Positions 22,795-31,125 of a DNA stretch of 34,930 nucleotides are shown piece by piece. How positions within the stretch are numbered: the stretch's first letter is position 1; the number at the start of each line of letters is the position of its first letter. The stretch is from Candidatus Nanopelagicales bacterium (GTDB taxonomy: Bacteria; Actinomycetota; Actinomycetes; S36-B12): contig JAFMCP010000011.1 of NCBI GenBank assembly GCA_017857705.1, forward strand, positions 1-34,930, read 5' to 3'. The notes below the pieces were generated by a model. That model searched no databases. It worked only from the letters and a program-made list of their open reading frames with translations, and was not told the DNA's origin. The position numbers were made by a program, and so were the translations under genes.

Positions 22795-23343
22795 ATGTCT
22801 AATCCAGCAAACCCACTCCAAGCAAGCCTTCCCGCAGCACTCGTGCAAATCGCCTATCGAGTCGATGATCTTGAGGCGGCGTGCCATGAGTGGGCCCAGA
22901 AAGTGGGTGCTGGCCCGTTCCTTGTTCGCAATCATTTACCCGTCGTAGCAACCCACAATGGCGAGCCTGCGGTCTATGACCACAGCGCGGCCTTCGGTCA
23001 GTGGGGTCCGGTAATGCTAGAGATAATTCAACTTCACGAGTGCGAACCGGCGAGCATGCGTGAAGTACTCAGTCATGATCATCCCGGCCAGATTAATCAC
23101 TACGCGTGCTTTGTCGAGGATCTCAATGCCGCAAGCGCAGCCCTAATCAGCCAAGGCATGCCGCTCACAATGTCTCTGACTTCTTCATCGGGTATGGAGG
23201 TTCACTTCCATGATGCCCGTCACCTGCTCGGTGGGGTTCTGGAACTCTATGTGGGCAATGTTCATCTACGCGGTTTTTACGACAAGGTCGCCGCATTGGC
23301 ACAGGACTGGGATGGTTCTGACGTAGTTCGTTACATCAACTAA
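22795..23343 (+). CDS. VOC (vicinal oxygen chelate) superfamily protein, glyoxalase-like
   Basis: The 182-residue protein carries two beta-alpha-beta-beta-beta units of the glyoxalase/bleomycin-resistance fold: VQIAYRVDDLEAACHEWAQ at 16-35 and INHYACFVEDLNAASAAL near 100-118, then VHFHDARHLLGGVLELYV. GPFLVR and PVMLEIIQ are typical of the Glyoxalase_4-like group, which also includes methylmalonyl-CoA epimerases. A metal site is likely, but the ligands cannot be assigned surely. AGGGA stands ahead of the ATG. It diverges from the beta-oxidation genes and converges on a histidine phosphatase gene. The role could be epimerisation, isomerisation or ring cleavage. Confidence 0.8.
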   Translation: MSNPANPLQASLPAALVQIAYRVDDLEAACHEWAQKVGAGPFLVRNHLPVVATHNGEPAVYDHSAAFGQWGPVMLEIIQLHECEPASMREVLSHDHPGQINHYACFVEDLNAASAALISQGMPLTMSLTSSSGMEVHFHDARHLLGGVLELYVGNVHLRGFYDKVAALAQDWDGSDVVRYIN

Positions 23344-23351
23344 TTTTTTAT

Positions 23352-23996
23352 TTAGCGATTGGTCATCAAAGCCCGGTCACCGAGCATGTGTGCGTGGTCA
23401 TTAAAGGACACGAGTGACAAACCTCGGGATCCCGCCACAACGGTTGTGATTGACGCATTCACACTAACCCTGTTCATCGAAATCACACCTTGAGTACCCG
23501 CGCCCAAAAGGCGACCAGCCAGTACCGCGCTCACGCCCGCTGAAGTCGTAACGATCGCATCAGATCCGCTGGGCAAGTTCGCGGCAAGCTCGGTGATTGC
23601 GTCAAATGCTCCGTCGGAGAATGCTTGCCACTGGCTATTTTCAGATTCCATCCATTCGGTCATGACCGCGTCAAGGTGCTGCTGGAACTGTGCAGATGAC
23701 ATTCCTTCGGTGGCCTGCAGATCACCTAGATGAGCATTGACCGCAGCATGTGCATCAAACTCGTCAAAGCGAGGATCCGTACCCGATTGGCTGACGTTGA
23801 GGACGTTCGCCGCGATGGCAGCAGTGTCAATCTGCCGCTTCAGACTGCCGCTCACCACTACCGGTGAACGCACACCCCGTCGCGCCAACTCGTGACCGGC
23901 AACGTCGGCTTGCCGGCGACCAAGATCAGACAATACGTCGTAATCGTCGGTACCAAAACTCGCCTGCCCGTGTCGCAGCAGATAGATGACGGGCAT
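23352..23996 (-). CDS. Histidine phosphatase family protein (second catalytic His not evident)
   Basis: The 214-residue protein has the family start YLLRHGQASFGTDDYDVLSDLGRRQ (Arg8, His9) and a VVSGSLKRQIDTAA segment with the second arginine. At the place of the usual VSHGG motif it reads VTTSAGVSAVLAG, so the second active-site histidine appears to be replaced. Similar replacements occur in some family members of uncertain substrate. It lies six bases after the E2 gene on the same strand, so it is probably co-transcribed with the 2-oxoacid dehydrogenase operon. What phosphate ester it handles is unknown. Confidence 0.82.
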   Translation of the reverse strand: MPVIYLLRHGQASFGTDDYDVLSDLGRRQADVAGHELARRGVRSPVVVSGSLKRQIDTAAIAANVLNVSQSGTDPRFDEFDAHAAVNAHLGDLQATEGMSSAQFQQHLDAVMTEWMESENSQWQAFSDGAFDAITELAANLPSGSDAIVTTSAGVSAVLAGRLLGAGTQGVISMNRVSVNASITTVVAGSRGLSLVSFNDHAHMLGDRALMTNR

Positions 23997-24002
23997 CGGG
24001 TG

Positions 24003-25403
24003 TTAGGAAACCAGAACTAGTGGTCGAGCCAACAGTTGGGAAATCGTCTGCAGGTACTCCGCAGCAGGTGCACCGTCAACAGCCCTGTGGTCAAACGTCA
24101 AACTGAGAGTGAGCACCTGCGTGCGGACAAAAGTCTCACCCTCCCACTTGCCAGAGTCGCGCAGGCGACCAACACCAAGGATGCCGACGTTTCCAGGGTT
24201 AATGACCGGTGTGAAAAAATCGACGCCATAGGTACCTAGCGACGTGACGGCAAATGTGGCACCTTCAAGATCGTCCAGGCTAATGGAGCCGGTGCGACAA
24301 CGCTCTGCAACATCGCGAGTGGCGCGAGCTAACTCGGGAAGTGAGAGTTGATCAGCATCTTGGATCACAGGGACCATAAGTCCACCAGGAACTGCGACCG
24401 CAAGTCCCATGTTGATCCGACCCAGGAGATGAATCTCCTTGTCAATAATTGTTGCGTTCAAAATCGGGTGTTGACGCAAGGCAAGCGCCGCAGCCCGAAC
24501 AACAAAGTCGTTGAGGCTAGGGACTGCAACGCCAAGCGCAACGTACTGATCCTTCATGTCAGCGCGAAGTTGCACCACTGCATCCATCGATACTTCAAAA
24601 CCGTGGGTGAGCTGTGCCATTTCGGTCAGACTTTGCAACATCCGAGCCGCGATCGTGCCTCGCATCCCTTTCATCGGGATTATTGAAGTTGTTTCAGAGT
24701 TTGCAACCGAACTTCCCGATTGGCTAACCGGCGCAGTTGCAAGTGCTGCCGAAGCATTTGTCTGCGGTGTTGAAGCAGCAGCGCCTCGAACATCACTACG
24801 GCGGACAACGCCGTCGTCGGTAGGAATCCCTGCGGGATCAATCCCTGCGTCACGAGCATCGCGTCTCGCTAATGGAGAGAGAACCTTCCCTGGACGGCCT
24901 GCTGCGGCTTCCTGCACCGTGAGTGCGGCCACTTCCTCAACGTCCTCGGACACAATCCGTCCACCCGGACCGGTGCCAGTAACAAGGGTGAGGTCAACCT
25001 GTAGTTCTTGGGCCACCCGGCGAGCATTTGGACTGACGAACACACGTCCACCCGTCTGCACAACCTCACCTTGATCGAGATTCTGCATTGTCGTGATGCG
25101 AACTGCGTCTGGTTCGGTTGAATCTGAAGTGGGGGCACTGGGCGCAGTTCCGTTTGGCGCAGACTCCCCACTCTCGAGCAACCATCCGAGCACCGAACCT
25201 GTTTTTAAGGTCGCTCCCTCAGGGACGGCGCGAGCCAAAATTCCATCGGCCTCGGCCTCAACATCGACATCAATCTTGTCTGTGGCAAGTCGAAGTAATG
25301 GCATACCAATAGTGATCGCTGTGCCGTCAGCTACGAGCCATTCTTCAACGGTTCCCTCCTCCATGGTCAAACCCAGTTTGGGAAGGAGGATTTCAATAGC
25401 CAT
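24003..25403 (-). CDS. Dihydrolipoamide acyltransferase (E2) of a 2-oxoacid/acetoin dehydrogenase complex
   Basis: The protein has 466 residues from the ATG at 25403, with GGAAG ahead. An N-terminal lipoyl domain (about 1-75) carries the lipoylated Lys43 in TDK. A Pro/Ser/Thr linker and a peripheral-subunit-binding domain follow (VSPNARRVAQEL...GTGPGGRIVSEDV, about 121-160), then a second PSBD-like stretch (LSPLARRDARDAGI...DGVVRRSDV, about 174-208). The catalytic acyltransferase domain ends with FDHRAVDG (His439, Asp443). E2 moves the acyl group from lipoamide to CoA. It is three bases downstream of E1beta. No E3 (dihydrolipoamide dehydrogenase) is present, so it probably borrows one from elsewhere in the genome. 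Confidence 0.9.
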   Translation of the reverse strand: MAIEILLPKLGLTMEEGTVEEWLVADGTAITIGMPLLRLATDKIDVDVEAEADGILARAVPEGATLKTGSVLGWLLESGESAPNGTAPSAPTSDSTEPDAVRITTMQNLDQGEVVQTGGRVFVSPNARRVAQELQVDLTLVTGTGPGGRIVSEDVEEVAALTVQEAAAGRPGKVLSPLARRDARDAGIDPAGIPTDDGVVRRSDVRGAAASTPQTNASAALATAPVSQSGSSVANSETTSIIPMKGMRGTIAARMLQSLTEMAQLTHGFEVSMDAVVQLRADMKDQYVALGVAVPSLNDFVVRAAALALRQHPILNATIIDKEIHLLGRINMGLAVAVPGGLMVPVIQDADQLSLPELARATRDVAERCRTGSISLDDLEGATFAVTSLGTYGVDFFTPVINPGNVGILGVGRLRDSGKWEGETFVRTQVLTLSLTFDHRAVDGAPAAEYLQTISQLLARPLVLVS

Positions 25404-25406
25404 GTC

Positions 25407-26393
25407 TTACTTCCGTTCGATGAGGCGGCGGACGACAGCTTCTATGCGTGGGGCATCCGGTACGTATGCGTTCTCCAAAATGGGAGCGAAAGGAACAGGA
25501 GCGAACGGAGCCGCGAGACGGGTCACGGGCGCGTCAAGATAATCAAATGCTGACTCTTGTATCTGCGATGAAATCTCAGCGCCGATTCCACCGAACTCAA
25601 CCGCCTCGTGGACGACGAGAACACGATTAGTCTTTTTCACTGACGTGAGGATTGTGTCGATATCCAGCGGCTGAACCGTTCTTGGATCAATAATTTCAAC
25701 GGAGATTCCATCTTTTTCCAGATTAGCGGCGGCTTTCTCGGCCTCAACAACCATTCGCCCGATTGCAACAATGGTTGCGTTGTTACCTTCGCGGACGATA
25801 TTGGCCACACCAAATGGGATCGAATACAACTCCTCGGGCACGTGGCCCTTCATTCCCAGCATTTTTTTGTTCAGCACGACGATGGTGGGGTTGTCGTCGC
25901 GGATCGCACCGACGATAAGACCTTTTGCATCGTATGGGCTAGCCGGCATTGCGACTTTGAGTCCGGGAATGTGCGCGAGCCATGCCTCAAGGCTTTGGCT
26001 GTGCTGGGCGGCTGCTGACATACCGGCACCACCTGCAGTTGTAATGGTCAGCGGGACAGAAACGTTACCGCCGAACATGTACTTCATTTTGGCAGCTTGG
26101 TTGAAAATTTGGTCCATGGCCACACCAACGAAATCCATGAACATGAGGTCACACACGGGGCGCAGGCCTCGCGCTGCGGCACCCACACCTAGACCAATGA
26201 TTGCTTGTTCCGAGATAGGTGTGTCAACAACCCGGGTACCACCAAACTCGGTGAGGAGTCCGTCAAACATATGGAACACCCCGCCGTAGCCGGCAACATC
26301 CTCACCGATGAGAAAGACATCGGGGTCTTCGGTCATAACCTGGTGCATGCCCTCGTTGAAGGCCTTTACGTAGGTGAGTTCACGCGTTGTCAC
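25407..26393 (-). CDS. Acetoin/pyruvate-type dehydrogenase E1 component, beta subunit
   Basis: The best start is the GTG at 26393, which has GGAGGG seven bases upstream and gives 328 residues beginning MTTRELTYVKAFNEGM, as in AcoB/PdhB proteins. The in-frame ATG at 26423 adds ten residues and lacks such a site. Landmarks include GEDVAGYGGVF, RVVDTPISEQAIIGLGVGAA and DLMFMDFVGVAMDQIFNQAAK of the transketolase pyrimidine-binding domain, then the C-terminal half with DPRTVQPLDIDTI and VLVVHEAVEFGG. It pairs with E1alpha (26469) to decarboxylate a 2-oxoacid or cleave acetoin with thiamine diphosphate. The substrate among acetoin, pyruvate and branched-chain acids cannot be decided. Confidence 0.9.
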   Translation of the reverse strand: MTTRELTYVKAFNEGMHQVMTEDPDVFLIGEDVAGYGGVFHMFDGLLTEFGGTRVVDTPISEQAIIGLGVGAAARGLRPVCDLMFMDFVGVAMDQIFNQAAKMKYMFGGNVSVPLTITTAGGAGMSAAAQHSQSLEAWLAHIPGLKVAMPASPYDAKGLIVGAIRDDNPTIVVLNKKMLGMKGHVPEELYSIPFGVANIVREGNNATIVAIGRMVVEAEKAAANLEKDGISVEIIDPRTVQPLDIDTILTSVKKTNRVLVVHEAVEFGGIGAEISSQIQESAFDYLDAPVTRLAAPFAPVPFAPILENAYVPDAPRIEAVVRRLIERK

Positions 26394-26468
26394 TGGGAGT
26401 CCCTCCGGGATTTCATCGGGCATGCATTGGGCTTGGGTGGAATGTATTCGGTTGAATAAGGCGGCGCG

Positions 26469-27473
26469 TTAACTGGTGTAAACGTCGTCGAGAATATCTG
26501 CTGGATCAGGGTCTGGACTTGTCCGCGCAAACTCGATTCCGTCTTCGATATCGGCTTCGGTTTGCGCCCAAATGTCGGCGAACTCCTCTGCACTCACCAA
26601 GCCACGCTCCACACCGATAGCTTCAATGAGGTTGATAGCGTCACGGGTTTTCCACGCTTCCACTTCAGCGGGGTCGCGATAAAGGATCCGCATTCCCTTA
26701 ATACCTTGGTGGTCGAAGTATCGATACGTTTTTGCCTCGATGAGAGTGGGACCTTCGCCACGCTTAGCCCGCTCGATGGCCTCGAGCGTAACGGCGCGAA
26801 CTGCTAAAACATCCATTCCGTCAACGATTACTCCAGGTATTCCGTAGGAACTGGCGCGCTCAGCGATGTCCGTTAGTTTCATATGCCGATCTTGTGGTGT
26901 GAACTCCGCGTAGCCGTTGTTCTCGATCACGAAAATAACAGGCAAATTTAATACCGCGGCCATGTTGACGGACTCATGGAATGCGCCAATATTTGTAGCT
27001 CCGTCGCCAAAAAATGACACGGCCACTGTTCCGTCGCCGCGATACTGCGAAGCGAATGCAGCTCCGACGGCAATGGGGATTCCACCACCAACAATCGCAT
27101 TTGCCCCGAGCATGCCGCGGTTCATGTCGACAATGTGCATCGAGCCGCCACGGCCTTTGCAGTATCCGGTGGTCTTGCCGTAAAGCTCAGCAAACATTGG
27201 CCGAAAATCAGCGCCTTTGGCAATTGCGTGGCCGTGGCCACGATGCGTGGAGGTAATTTGATCTGCATCTGTGAGGGCCGAGCACACACCTGCCGCGACT
27301 GCTTCTTGACCCACATAAAGATGCAAAAAACCTGGCATGTCTCCGGACTCGACGAGCTTTCCGGCACGCTCTTCAAAACGGCGAATCCGCACCATGCGGC
27401 GATGTAGATCCAGAACCATTTCACGATTGGTTGGCATGACCGTCTCGAGGGCTTCCGTGGGTGTGGCCATCAT
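26469..27473 (-). CDS. Acetoin/pyruvate-type dehydrogenase E1 component, alpha subunit
   Basis: The 334-residue protein has the thiamine diphosphate-binding motif GDGATN...ENN (Gly156 to Asn186), HRGHGHAIAKG (the conserved His region), and KGRGGSMHI, all typical of AcoA/PdhA. Two ATGs follow each other at 27473 and 27470; GGGAG is spaced better for the second. It begins the operon E1alpha-E1beta-E2-histidine phosphatase. The order and lack of E3 look like an aco-type unit. Decarboxylation of a 2-oxoacid formed in the catabolic pathway is a reasonable role, but the true substrate is unknown. Confidence 0.9.
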   Translation of the reverse strand: MMATPTEALETVMPTNREMVLDLHRRMVRIRRFEERAGKLVESGDMPGFLHLYVGQEAVAAGVCSALTDADQITSTHRGHGHAIAKGADFRPMFAELYGKTTGYCKGRGGSMHIVDMNRGMLGANAIVGGGIPIAVGAAFASQYRGDGTVAVSFFGDGATNIGAFHESVNMAAVLNLPVIFVIENNGYAEFTPQDRHMKLTDIAERASSYGIPGVIVDGMDVLAVRAVTLEAIERAKRGEGPTLIEAKTYRYFDHQGIKGMRILYRDPAEVEAWKTRDAINLIEAIGVERGLVSAEEFADIWAQTEADIEDGIEFARTSPDPDPADILDDVYTS

Positions 27474-27576
27474 GGTCTCCCGGTTCGATTGAATGAAGCA
27501 GTAAATGACCAGCGAAGACTACACTAAGCGAAAAGGTTTAACTAGGACATCCAAGTAAATTGCATGAGGAGGCCAC

Positions 27577-28425
27577 ATGCTCCGTCGTATTCTCGTTGTG
27601 ACCGGCGGACACCGGGTTGCAATCGATGATTTTTTAGTCGCGATCGCTGATATTTGCACCCAGCGAGGCTGGGTCTGGGCTCATTGCACTCAGCCAAGTG
27701 CTCAGCGCTGGCTCAGCGGTGAACTCGCCGGATCGTGGGATGCGATCCTGCTACACGACATTCCTGGTCTGGCACTTAAACGTGGCTCTGAACCCGAAGT
27801 CGTCGGACCCGACACAAAAACGGCCCAAGACGTTATAAATCTTCTGGACTCTGGCCAGGGGATGGTGGTTTTGCACCACGCCATCTCGGCATGGCCAGGG
27901 TGGGAAGGTTGGGCCGAAGTGACGGGCGCCCGATTCCTTTACCGACCAGGGCGCCTGCGCGGTGAAGACCTTCCCTCCTCTGGATACCGGATGGGCACCT
28001 ACACGGTGCGAGTCACCGACCCCCATCACCCAATCGCAAATGGGATCAGTGACTTTGAAATTGATGACGAACTTTATTTTGCGCCATTTCTCACCGACCG
28101 GCTAACACCCTTTTTGGACAGCGATGCCGACATGGATGGCGAACTGTTTCAGGACACATTTGATGAAGTGAGTAACGGTGTCTCAACGGGAGTCACCTGC
28201 AAAGGCCGAGGACAAGACGGTGGATTACACGGTGGCAGCCCGCTCATGGGTTGGACAACGACCGCAGGCAACAGCCCAATCGCCACTCTGCTTATGGGAG
28301 ATGGACCCGGTACTTTCGCTAATCCAATGTTTCGCAGGTTGCTGGGAAATGCACTCGATTGGGTTGCCAGTGCGGAAGCCAAAAAGGCCGCTCGCGACAA
28401 TCCGTTTCCCATCCCTTTGCCGTAG
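27577..28425 (+). CDS. ThuA-like domain protein (trehalose-utilisation/glutamine-amidotransferase-like fold)
   Basis: The 282-residue protein starts at an ATG with GAGGAGG four bases upstream, the strongest ribosome binding site here. ILVVTGGHR at the start, WDAILLHDIPG, LLDSGQGMVVLHHAISAWPGWEGWAEVTGARF and HPIANGISDFEIDDELYF are characteristic ThuA landmarks. ThuA proteins have a class I glutamine amidotransferase-like fold without its catalytic cysteine; they occur in carbohydrate catabolism, where some oxidise or rearrange trehalose-related sugars. It diverges from the E1alpha gene and converges on the ABC permease, which is also of a sugar-transport type. That could mean the substrate carries a sugar or a polyol-like ring. 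Confidence 0.83.
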   Translation: MLRRILVVTGGHRVAIDDFLVAIADICTQRGWVWAHCTQPSAQRWLSGELAGSWDAILLHDIPGLALKRGSEPEVVGPDTKTAQDVINLLDSGQGMVVLHHAISAWPGWEGWAEVTGARFLYRPGRLRGEDLPSSGYRMGTYTVRVTDPHHPIANGISDFEIDDELYFAPFLTDRLTPFLDSDADMDGELFQDTFDEVSNGVSTGVTCKGRGQDGGLHGGSPLMGWTTTAGNSPIATLLMGDGPGTFANPMFRRLLGNALDWVASAEAKKAARDNPFPIPLP

Positions 28426-28460
28426 AGGTCAAGGGCCCACGCGGTTGCGGGTGTACAAGA

Positions 28461-29441
28461 TCAGGCTTGGCGTCGAGCCGTCCTAGCCGCGAGCGCAACG
28501 GCAACAATCAGAGCGGCACCATTGAACAATTGGGTTACATAAGAAGGTGCACCCGCGAGTTGCAGCCCGGTCACACCGGTGGCAAGAAGGAAAATCGCAA
28601 CCAGCGTACCCAGTACGTTCACGCGCCCTGGTCGAATTTGGGTGGCACCAAGGAAGACCGCGGAGAACGCTGGCAGCAGGTAGCCGCTGCCACTATCCGG
28701 TGTGGCCGTACCGATGGTGGCCAAATAAACGATTCCCGCGAAAGCAGAGGAGGCACCCGAAGCGACGAAGGCGATCATGGTGACTCTCCCGACGCGAACT
28801 CCGGCAAGGCGCGAAGCGACCGGGTTGCCACCCACCGCATAGAGGTAGCGACCGCCCGGGGTGTACTCCAAGATCCACCAGAAAACTAGTGCAATAAGCG
28901 CGGCGTAGTAGACCGAAAGTGGCAAGCCGAATAATTCTGTCCGGGCAAACTCAAAGAATGGCGCGTAGCCCGAAGTGCTCAGCACGATCTGGGAACTGTC
29001 GGTGATCATGTAGGCAATGGCAATCAGGATGCTGCTCATACCGAGGGTGCCAATAAACGAGTTGACCTTTAGTTTGACCACCACTAACGAGTTGGCAAGA
29101 CCAATGATGATTCCGATGAGAAGGGATCCACCTGCTGCGACAACAATGCCGTGGCCATTAGTCAGGGCCCACGCGGTGAAACACACCGAGACGGTGAGTG
29201 TTCCCGCAATTGTCAGGTCGAACGCACCTGCTGCGACTGGCAGGATCAAGCCCAAAGCGACGATCGCGCTAATAGCTTGGAAAGTCAAAACCTGCTTGAC
29301 AGTGCTGGTCTGCAGGAACAGGTCCGGGATCCATAGAGCGAAGACCAACACCAGCAACGCCCACACATAGATACCGCTGTACTTGTCGAAGCCAAAGTTG
29401 ATGCGGCGGCGAGGGGCTGCTACTTCTTGTATTTCAGACAT
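28461..29441 (-). CDS. ABC transporter permease, ribose/RbsC type (BPD_transp_2)
   Basis: The 326-residue protein consists almost entirely of hydrophobic segments, about eight to ten membrane helices. Features of the RbsC family are present: AISAIVALGLILPVAAGAFDLT, GIIIGLANSLVVVKLKVNSFIGTLGMS and GGNPVASRLAGVRVGR, the cytoplasmic coupling loop (about 205-220). It sits in the cytoplasmic membrane and, as a dimer, forms the import channel. The ATPase gene at 29520 is directly upstream on the same strand. No solute-binding gene adjoins; the two at 14822 and 16082 are the candidates within the window. The leader between ATPase and permease is unusually A/C rich on the coding strand. Confidence 0.9.
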   Translation of the reverse strand: MSEIQEVAAPRRRINFGFDKYSGIYVWALLVLVFALWIPDLFLQTSTVKQVLTFQAISAIVALGLILPVAAGAFDLTIAGTLTVSVCFTAWALTNGHGIVVAAGGSLLIGIIIGLANSLVVVKLKVNSFIGTLGMSSILIAIAYMITDSSQIVLSTSGYAPFFEFARTELFGLPLSVYYAALIALVFWWILEYTPGGRYLYAVGGNPVASRLAGVRVGRVTMIAFVASGASSAFAGIVYLATIGTATPDSGSGYLLPAFSAVFLGATQIRPGRVNVLGTLVAIFLLATGVTGLQLAGAPSYVTQLFNGAALIVAVALAARTARRQA

Positions 29442-29519
29442 GGGATCCGCTCTAGGTCTCGGCGACGTGGTGTCGTTTGGTTGTTTCGTTTTTTGGTTTT
29501 TTTGGTTTCAGCTTTTTAA
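29442..29519 (-). other. A/C-rich low-complexity leader between ABC ATPase and permease genes
   Basis: On the minus (coding) strand the 5' half of this gap is made of runs such as AAACCAAAAAAACC and AAACGAAACAACC with almost no T, followed by a mixed part up to the permease ATG. No clear Shine-Dalgarno sequence precedes that ATG. Such an unstructured stretch could aid ribosome entry, or could simply be a relaxed spacer. Confidence 0.5.
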
Positions 29520-31052
29520 CTAAGCCGCAGGTTCTGCCGTGTCGCGACCGATCGTTGCCGCGGTGATGTTCTCGGCGGTGATTTTGTCTCCGCGAAGAAT
29601 TTCCGCTGCCTTGCCACGGCGCATGATCACTACGCGGTCGCAGACTCGAACAAGTTCCTCATGGTCGGTTGAACACACAAGAACTGCTGCCCCTTGTGCT
29701 GCTGCTTCATCAACGAGAGTGTGGATGTCGGCCTTTGCGCCAACGTCAACGCCTTGGGTGGGCTCGTCAAGGACGAGTACCGCTGGCTCCTGTCGAAGCC
29801 AGCGGGCCAAGATCACCTTCTGCTGGTTTCCACCGGACAACTGGTTCATGTTGTATTCCGTTTGCCCACTTGGCTTAACGGACAAACGATCCAACCACAC
29901 TCGGACGTCGGCTTTTTCCGGGTTGCGGCGCAAGATACCTAAGGACATGTGTCGCCCTGGGTCAACAAGGGTGATGTTTTCACGCAATGTTTGATCAAGT
30001 AGAGATGCATTCGCGTGCCGCTCTGCAGGGACGAGTGCGACGCCCCGTTCAATCGAGATGTCGGGTCGATTCTGAGGAAGAATCTTTCCATCAACAACGA
30101 TCTCGCCCGATCTTTCGTGGCCACCGAAAACGAGTGCGGCGACTTCCTCGCGACCGGAACCGGTGATTCCTGCAACTCCAACCACCTCACCCCGATGGAC
30201 GGTGAGATCTATCCCTGAAACATTGCGCCCACCAACACCGGAAAGCTGCAACACCTGCGGCCCGTGCTCACGATCCGCGGCTTCACCTTTGTCGTGCTCA
30301 ACTAGTTTGCGCCCGACTACGAGTTCAATGAGTTCATCTTCGGTCAAACCAGCAACCGCTCGAGTTTCGATCAGTTTTCCGTCGCGCAACACTGTCACCG
30401 ACTCGGCCATCTCGAAGACTTCGTCGAAGTGATGTGAGACGAACAACACTGCTACACCTGAGTCTGCCACCCGCCGAACGAGTTGATAGAGCCGTTGCGC
30501 CTCGGGACCAGGCAGGTTTGCGGTTGGTTCGTCAAGGATTAACAACTTTGGAGGTGTTCCGCGCTCAGACATAGCGCGAGCAATTGCGACCGCTGTTCGC
30601 TCTGACATTTGAAGTCCTGCGACCGGCATACTCACGTTAATTTCGTAACCCAACGCGGCTAATGCCTCGCGGGCTTTTGACCGCTCCTTGCGCCAACTAA
30701 TTGTTTTGGTCGCATTCGTGATGTAACCCTGACCTAAAGCCAAGTTGTCAACGGTGTCGAGATTGCCCACAAGCCCAAGGTCTTGGTGGACGAAACGCAG
30801 ACCGGCTGCCTCACTGGCTATCGGGTCGCCCATCTCGAGTGGCTCACCACCCACAAGTACTTCAATACCTGGTTCAGGTTCGTGAAAACCGGCAAGGATT
30901 TTGATCAGAGTGGATTTGCCGCAGCCATTTTGGCCGACTAAGGCGCGAACTTCCCCTGGCGCAACCTCAATGCTGACGTTGTCCAGTGCGACTTGCGCCC
31001 CGAAAATCTTCGTTGCATTACGCACACTGAGCGCGGATGTCGCCGATGTCAT
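29520..31052 (-). CDS. ABC transporter ATP-binding protein, RbsA/MglA type (two nucleotide-binding domains)
   Basis: The 510-residue protein starts at an ATG with AGGGAGG five bases ahead. The N-terminal domain has Walker A GQNGCGKST (residues 39-47), Q-loop VHQDLG, a degenerate signature LQMSERTAVAIARA, Walker B LLILDEPTANLPG and H-loop VSHH. The C-terminal domain has a degenerate Walker A (GITGSGREEV), signature LSGGNQQKVILARWL and VLVLDEPTQGVDVG. This double-domain arrangement is standard for monosaccharide-type importers, in which one site is catalytically impaired. It drives the permease at 28461. The transported compound is unknown; with the neighbouring catabolic genes, it need not be a simple sugar. 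Confidence 0.93.
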   Translation of the reverse strand: MTSATSALSVRNATKIFGAQVALDNVSIEVAPGEVRALVGQNGCGKSTLIKILAGFHEPEPGIEVLVGGEPLEMGDPIASEAAGLRFVHQDLGLVGNLDTVDNLALGQGYITNATKTISWRKERSKAREALAALGYEINVSMPVAGLQMSERTAVAIARAMSERGTPPKLLILDEPTANLPGPEAQRLYQLVRRVADSGVAVLFVSHHFDEVFEMAESVTVLRDGKLIETRAVAGLTEDELIELVVGRKLVEHDKGEAADREHGPQVLQLSGVGGRNVSGIDLTVHRGEVVGVAGITGSGREEVAALVFGGHERSGEIVVDGKILPQNRPDISIERGVALVPAERHANASLLDQTLRENITLVDPGRHMSLGILRRNPEKADVRVWLDRLSVKPSGQTEYNMNQLSGGNQQKVILARWLRQEPAVLVLDEPTQGVDVGAKADIHTLVDEAAAQGAAVLVCSTDHEELVRVCDRVVIMRRGKAAEILRGDKITAENITAATIGRDTAEPAA

Positions 31053-31076
31053 CGAGCCTCCCTTATGGTCGAGCCA

Positions 31077-31104
31077 AGGTTACCCACAAATTTCACAGAT
31101 GCAA
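31077..31104 (-). promoter_or_regulatory. Possible promoter of the ABC ATPase/permease genes
   Basis: On the minus strand TTGCAT (31099-31104) and TAACCT (31077-31082) are 16 bases apart, about 25 bases ahead of the ATPase start and its ribosome binding site. The match to consensus is moderate, and the gap from the dikinase-like gene (73 bases) is large enough to hold a promoter. Confidence 0.35.
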
Positions 31105-31125
31105 GGCTTTCCAAGTATTTAACGA

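Noticed and set aside
24556-25074. Open frame of about 170 codons antisense to the E2 gene
   Set aside because: Low-complexity Ser/Thr/Arg-rich translation opposite an unmistakable E2 protein; no start signals.
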